Positions 59,938 through 64,000 of a stretch of 64,000 nucleotides of DNA are shown here, in pieces (the stretch's first letter is position 1; every line of letters starts with the position of its first letter). The position numbers were made by a program, and so were the translations under genes. The DNA comes from Diadophis punctatus similis (Eukaryota > Chordata > Lepidosauria > Squamata > Dipsadidae). The notes under the pieces were generated by a model. It saw nothing but the letters and a program-made list of their open reading frames with translations, ran no database searches and was not told the origin of the DNA. Location: contig JALIGW010000003.1 of assembly GCA_023053685.1 (NCBI GenBank), forward strand, positions 44,958,496 through 45,022,495, read 5' to 3'.

Positions 59938-60619
59938 AAAAGGAAAAAAAGGAAAACAAGACGGTGACAAAATTGCTTTTATGTTTTAAAAACTACTTGG
60001 ACCTGAGGTTGTCAGCCTCCATGAAGTTGTCAGAAATCACTTGTCGGAATTTTTCTTTTTAAAAATCTCTTAAAACATTGAATGTATTTTGACCCTAATG
60101 TATGCGTGGGTTTTTTTTATTCATTTTGTGGCTTTTTTAAATATTCAGTTTTTAAAATGTGTTAATTCTTTAAAAGGATTGTTCTGTTTACAGACAAGCT
60201 TCTTTGTAGCAGAAACAAGTTTACGCTATGAGAATTTGTTTTAAGCAATAATTGTGAAATTACTTTCTGCAGTGTTTTATTATGTAAAAATAGGCAGGAT
60301 CTCTGAAAGACGCTTAAAACATAGTGATTAATCTGATAGAAATATTTAAAATATTTTTATATTTTCAAATAGCTAATAAACCACAGAATTGCTCTGCCTA
60401 CCCACACGTATTTTTGCTATTTATCTGTCTTCTAAAAGAAAAAAGAACTAACTTTGGAAAATTTCCTTCTGTGGAATTAGGCCATGTTCATATTTGAGCA
60501 AATGGTCATCAGTAAATTGTAGTGCTGTGCATGATATTTGATAAGGACAAATTCTTGTGGAGAGTTTATTTTCTGGAAAGAAGTTCACACATTTGATGCA
60601 AGTGGCAGGTATGAATATT

Positions 60620-60620
<1 letters not shown>

Positions 60621-60705
<85 letters not shown>

Positions 60706-60716
60706 GATAGATAGAT

Positions 60717-60763
<47 letters not shown>

Positions 60764-60796
60764 GATAGATAGATGATAGATAGATGATAGATAGAT

Positions 60797-60835
<39 letters not shown>

Positions 60836-60889
60836 GATAGACAGACAGACAGACAGACAGACAGATAGATAGATAGATAGATAGATACA
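60621..60889. repeat. (GATA)n/(GACA)n tetranucleotide array
   Basis: About 270 bp of ATAG units with regular ATGATAG interruptions, then two blocks of ACAG units, then ATAG again: the Bkm-type mixture known from snakes. Minus-strand frames rich in YLSI are artefacts. Confidence 0.97.
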
Positions 60890-61059
60890 TAAGATACATT
60901 TATAATGCAATTGTAAATTGCCTTCTAATTATCAATATTAAAGTACAAAATATGCTCATCTCTCAAATTCAAACTATTGCGGAGTGGTCATTAAACAAGG
61001 CTCAGCTGTAAAATCTTGATGTTGACCCTAACCCTAACTGACAGGGGAATTATAGATTA

Positions 61060-61270
61060 CATTTGAATTTGCATGGTTTGTGTAATCACACAACATTTTT
61101 GCTCTAGTCATTAAGCAAATCACCATAGTTCCTAAGGGAAACATCAGGTGACTGTGACTTGTGACCTTCCCTGATGGCTTCCCAGTGACTTTGCTTGTTG
61201 GAAGCTGGCTGGGAAGGTTGCAAATGGCAATCATGTCACCCTGAGATCTGCAACTGTCATAAATTCGAGG
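61060..61270. mobile_element. TIR family copy, left part, interrupted
   Basis: GTGACCTTCCCTGATGGCTT, TTTGCTTGTTGGAAGCTGGC and CTGCAACTGTCATAAATTCG belong to the family at 51841-52226. A fold-back element interrupts it; it resumes at 61554. Confidence 0.7.
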
Positions 61271-61282
61271 CAGTTGCCAGGA

Positions 61283-61541
61283 GTCCCAAAAGTGCTTTTT
61301 CAGGAGGCAACTGGACTTTCTTGTTTTTCTTTGAAGACATTTCGCTTCTGATCGAAGAAGCTTCTTCATCTCTGACTGGATGGTGGGGAATTGAAGGATC
61401 AGAGAACCATCCAGTCAGAGATGAAGAAGCTTCTTAGATCAGAAGCAAAACGTCTTCAAAGAAGAATAAGAAAGTCCAATTGCCTCCTGAAAAAGCACCT
61501 ATGGGACAACTATGACCTGGATGACTGAGAACCTCCATAGA
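61283..61541. mobile_element. Fold-back element nested in a TIR element, 12-bp target duplication
   Basis: Two inverted arms meet at TGGATGGTGGGG...CCATCCAGTCAGAG. Perfect direct repeats CAGTTGCCAGGA at 61271-61282 and 61542-61553 come from the host element. Confidence 0.88.
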
Positions 61542-61553
61542 CAGTTGCCAGGA

Positions 61554-61622
61554 AGTCATTTTTCATCCCCATCATAACTTTGAAAGATTGCTAAATGAAT
61601 GGTTGTAAGTTGAGGACTAGAA
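61554..61622. mobile_element. TIR family copy, right part
   Basis: CATAACTTTGAAAGATTGCT and GGTTGTAAGTTGAGGACTAG: right end of the copy begun at 61060. Confidence 0.75.
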
Positions 61623-61899
61623 AGGAGTAGAAAGATTGACAGAGTATTTGTGGTGTGTATTCAGATCTAGACATGCTATACTTTGGCAAATTGATCGATG
61701 CTATTGTTACCATGCTCGGCTTTTAACTCTTTTGGGGGACAACTAAGTAGTTTGAGCAGATTCCAGTTGCGTTGTTAGAGTGTGTTATGCAGTATTTGTT
61801 GATATATTTTGGTTTGGTCCTTATTAAGCATTTATATAACTAAATTCATGTCTGCTACAGTAATCCAGGAATTAGTGGTAAATAGATACTTCAATAGAT

Positions 61900-62350
61900 C
61901 AGGGGTGTCAAACTCAAGGCCTGTGGGCTGGATCTGGCCCGCGGGGTGCTTAAATCCTGCCTGCGGACCCGGCCTTAAACTACCAAAAGACCAGCCCGCG
62001 GTCCCTCTGGCGGCTAAAACAGGCTGCGTGTAGCCCCCCCCCCACGCCTCATTTTCACCCTCCATGGCCTCCTGCAGCACTCTGCCGGCTGAAACCAGCC
62101 CGAAAAAGGGCCCAAACAGGCTGAAAAGGGCCACATGGCCCTCTTTCGGCCGGCAGAGTGCTGCAGGAGGCCATGGAGGGTGAAAATGAGGTGTCGGGGG
62201 CCGCACGCAGACCCCCTGCGCCCCATTTTGGCCGGCAGGGTGCTGCAGGAGGCATCTGCGCCACCCCGGCGCTGTCCACCTGCCGCCCGCCCGCAGAGGG
62301 GAACTACAATGCTGATCCGGCCCTCGAAGAAATCCAGTTTGACACCTCTG
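61900..62350. mobile_element. hAT MITE, 451 bp, GC-rich
   Basis: CAGGGGTGTCAAACTC and CAGTTTGACACCTCTG are inverted ends. Flanks CAATAGAT and TAGTAGAT match at 6 of 8. An internal hairpin pairs CTGCAGCACTCTGCCGG with its inverse. The 185-codon minus-strand frame over it is composition-driven. Confidence 0.85.
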
Positions 62351-62374
62351 TAGTAGATAGTTCGATTTCTGGCA

Positions 62375-62545
62375 GTTATAGAATAACAAAGTTGGAAGGG
62401 ACCTTGGAGGTCCTCCAGTTCAACCCCTGCTTGAGCAGGAGATCCTATACCATTCTAAACAAATGATTGTCCAATCTCTTCTTGAAAACATCCAGTGATG
62501 GAGCATCCACATCTGAAGGCAAATTGTTTCACTGCTTAATTGTTC
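62375..62545 (-). mobile_element. CR1 LINE 3' end
   Basis: ATAACAAAGTTGGAAGGGAC and CTCCAGTTCAACCCCTGC are the reverse complement of the CR1 terminus. Confidence 0.85.
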
Positions 62546-64000
62546 TTGTAATTAATCTTAATCTTTAAATAATTAAGCCATTGATTAGTATTTATTTAGT
62601 TAATATTAAAAATTAATATTGTTTAAATTCAGGGGCAATTTTTTTTTATTCAGGTGACTTGCAAAGTAATACTGTAATTCTTTGCAAGCAGATCTGTTTT
62701 GGGATTTGCATGTGATTTGGGATGTCACTGAAGTAATGTGCTATAAACATTTTATGTGGTCAGGACTGATTTTCACTTTCTATTAAGCTTATTAATTTCT
62801 CAATATAAGTTTCCAAGTTTACATAAATTATATTTAGTTTACATAAATTGAGTGACATTCCAGAAAAAAAATCTTCTATTCTAGGCAGAGCTAGAATAGT
62901 TGCAAGAAATAACAAAGCATTTACTAGGATTTTTAAAATGTCTCTCCTTCCCTGATATTGTAATCAGAACTCCCTTGTAATCAAAATTCTCTGCTGTGGA
63001 TTTTTTAAAAGTTTTGAAGGAAGTAAATTATTCAGCAGAAAACTAAAAGCTTTTATTTTTTATTTTTAATAAAAGCTAGACAACAAAATCATTATATAAT
63101 AAATATTCTGTCATTCCAAAGTGTAGCTAAATTTTGCAGGAAACAAATCTGAAATCAGTCCTCCTCAGTGATGTTGCAAGCCATTTACCTGCAATGCAGT
63201 GTTGTACATCTGCAGCTAGGTGGTGGAGGCATAGTCTGCTTTTTCTTCCTTCCACACAAAGCTTTGCTGTATTCAGGGACGGCCAGCACCCTATTCACAA
63301 TTTATGCATCCCATTACCAGGAGTAGTGTGCCATTTGGGTTTTATGGCTCTTTTGAAAATTGTTGATTCATCTTCAGAGGTACCTTCCTCAATGGGTGTA
63401 CGTGCTTCATGCAGGTAAGCTCCCCCTACCTCCATTTTCTTACTCATGGGAAAATGTGATTTCAAGAATCAGAATTTTTCAGAAATATAGTAGTTGAGAT
63501 GAAATCTTTGGAATGATTGTAATAGCTTTGTCTCCACTTGTAAATCAGCTTTTAATCTGACGTGCAATAGTTGCAAAATTATCTGCAGATTATTCTGTCT
63601 TTGATTTATAGTCTGTTTAAAATAAATCTTTTAACAGTATTGTTTGATTTTACAGAGTGTGTGCAGATTTATATTCCTGGCCTATAGCAATAGTAAATTT
63701 GGATGCATTTTTAAAGGTGGTGGCTGGAAGAGTTACAAAGATCACAGTGAACATTGTTAAGAATTAATTGTAAAAGTATACATTCATTGTGAATAATAAA
63801 TAGGATAGGTCTCTGAATATGTTCAGACTTATGTTATATTCTCTGACAATAATTGTCATTTTAAAAGTGTAATGTTTTAACATGTTTAAAGGCAAAGATG
63901 ATATGATACTTTAGTTTCCTTAGATGAAGAACAAAGGCAGCCAAATGCTTTATGGAGACTTTCTAGTAACTTCCGTGCTACAGGAAAGTTGTGCATGTTG
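62546..64000. other. SRPK1 intron 2, last part
   Basis: AT-rich; SRPK1 exon 3 was looked for and not found. The 94-codon frame at 63134-63418 has no recognisable domain. Confidence 0.5.

Noticed and set aside
60566..60910. Open frames rich in YLSIYLS
   Set aside because: Translation of the GATA/GACA array.
61832..62389. 185-codon open frame on the minus strand
   Set aside because: It coincides with a GC-rich hAT MITE (61900-62350) and its internal hairpin; no domain, and frames are open on several strands.
63120..63420. Possible SRPK1 exon 3
   Set aside because: The region has an AG and an open frame, but none of the acidic EEEILGSDDD-type sequence that follows the N-terminus in SRPK1.

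Overview
The window is vertebrate nuclear DNA, most likely from a squamate reptile and plausibly a snake. It has long introns with canonical splice sites, CpG islands at promoters, tRNA-derived SINEs of the kind common in lizards and snakes, CR1, L2-like, R4/Dong-type and BovB-like LINEs, many small hAT elements, and a GATA/GACA tetranucleotide array like the snake Bkm satellite. The species cannot be fixed from the sequence alone.

Three genes are present. MAPK14 (p38-alpha) lies complete on the minus strand: 12 coding exons from 54290 down to 18091 give a 360-residue protein, and every splice boundary can be placed exactly. A second, mutually exclusive version of exon 9 also survives, matching the mammalian CSBP1/CSBP2 choice. 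Downstream on the same strand is the start of MAPK13 (p38-delta): exon 1 at 11559-11677 and exon 2 at 7642-7771. No exon 3 is visible, so the rest of that gene must lie left of the window or be lost. On the plus strand, head to head with MAPK14, are the first two coding exons of SRPK1 (56439-56451 and 56895-56955). The two start codons are 2.1 kb apart, with a CpG island at each. In human, SLC26A8 sits between SRPK1 and MAPK14; here there is no room for it.

Layout: 0.1-5.8 kb is a nest of retroelements inside MAPK13 intron 2, including a 5'-truncated R4/Dong-type LINE set between TAA repeats and two degraded relatives joined through a TAA tail. 5.8-11.7 kb is mostly plain MAPK13 intron. 11.7-18 kb is the MAPK13-MAPK14 spacer, with four hAT insertions that each keep an 8-bp target duplication (three perfect, one with a single mismatch); the most MAPK14-proximal may lie in its 3' UTR. 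18-54.3 kb is MAPK14, whose introns hold a TMEM120B retropseudogene, a Helitron, a Tigger-like element, palindromic hAT MITEs, a TIR family, fold-back elements with 12-15 bp target duplications, SINEs and microsatellites. 54-56.5 kb is the promoter region shared by MAPK14 and SRPK1. 57-64 kb is SRPK1 intron 2, with a SINE, a 5S rRNA-derived retropseudogene, a GATA/GACA array and nested DNA elements.

MAPK14 and MAPK13 are tandem paralogues: stress-activated kinases with the same exon phases. SRPK1 phosphorylates SR splicing factors. The novelty in this window lies in the mobile elements rather than in a new gene system.
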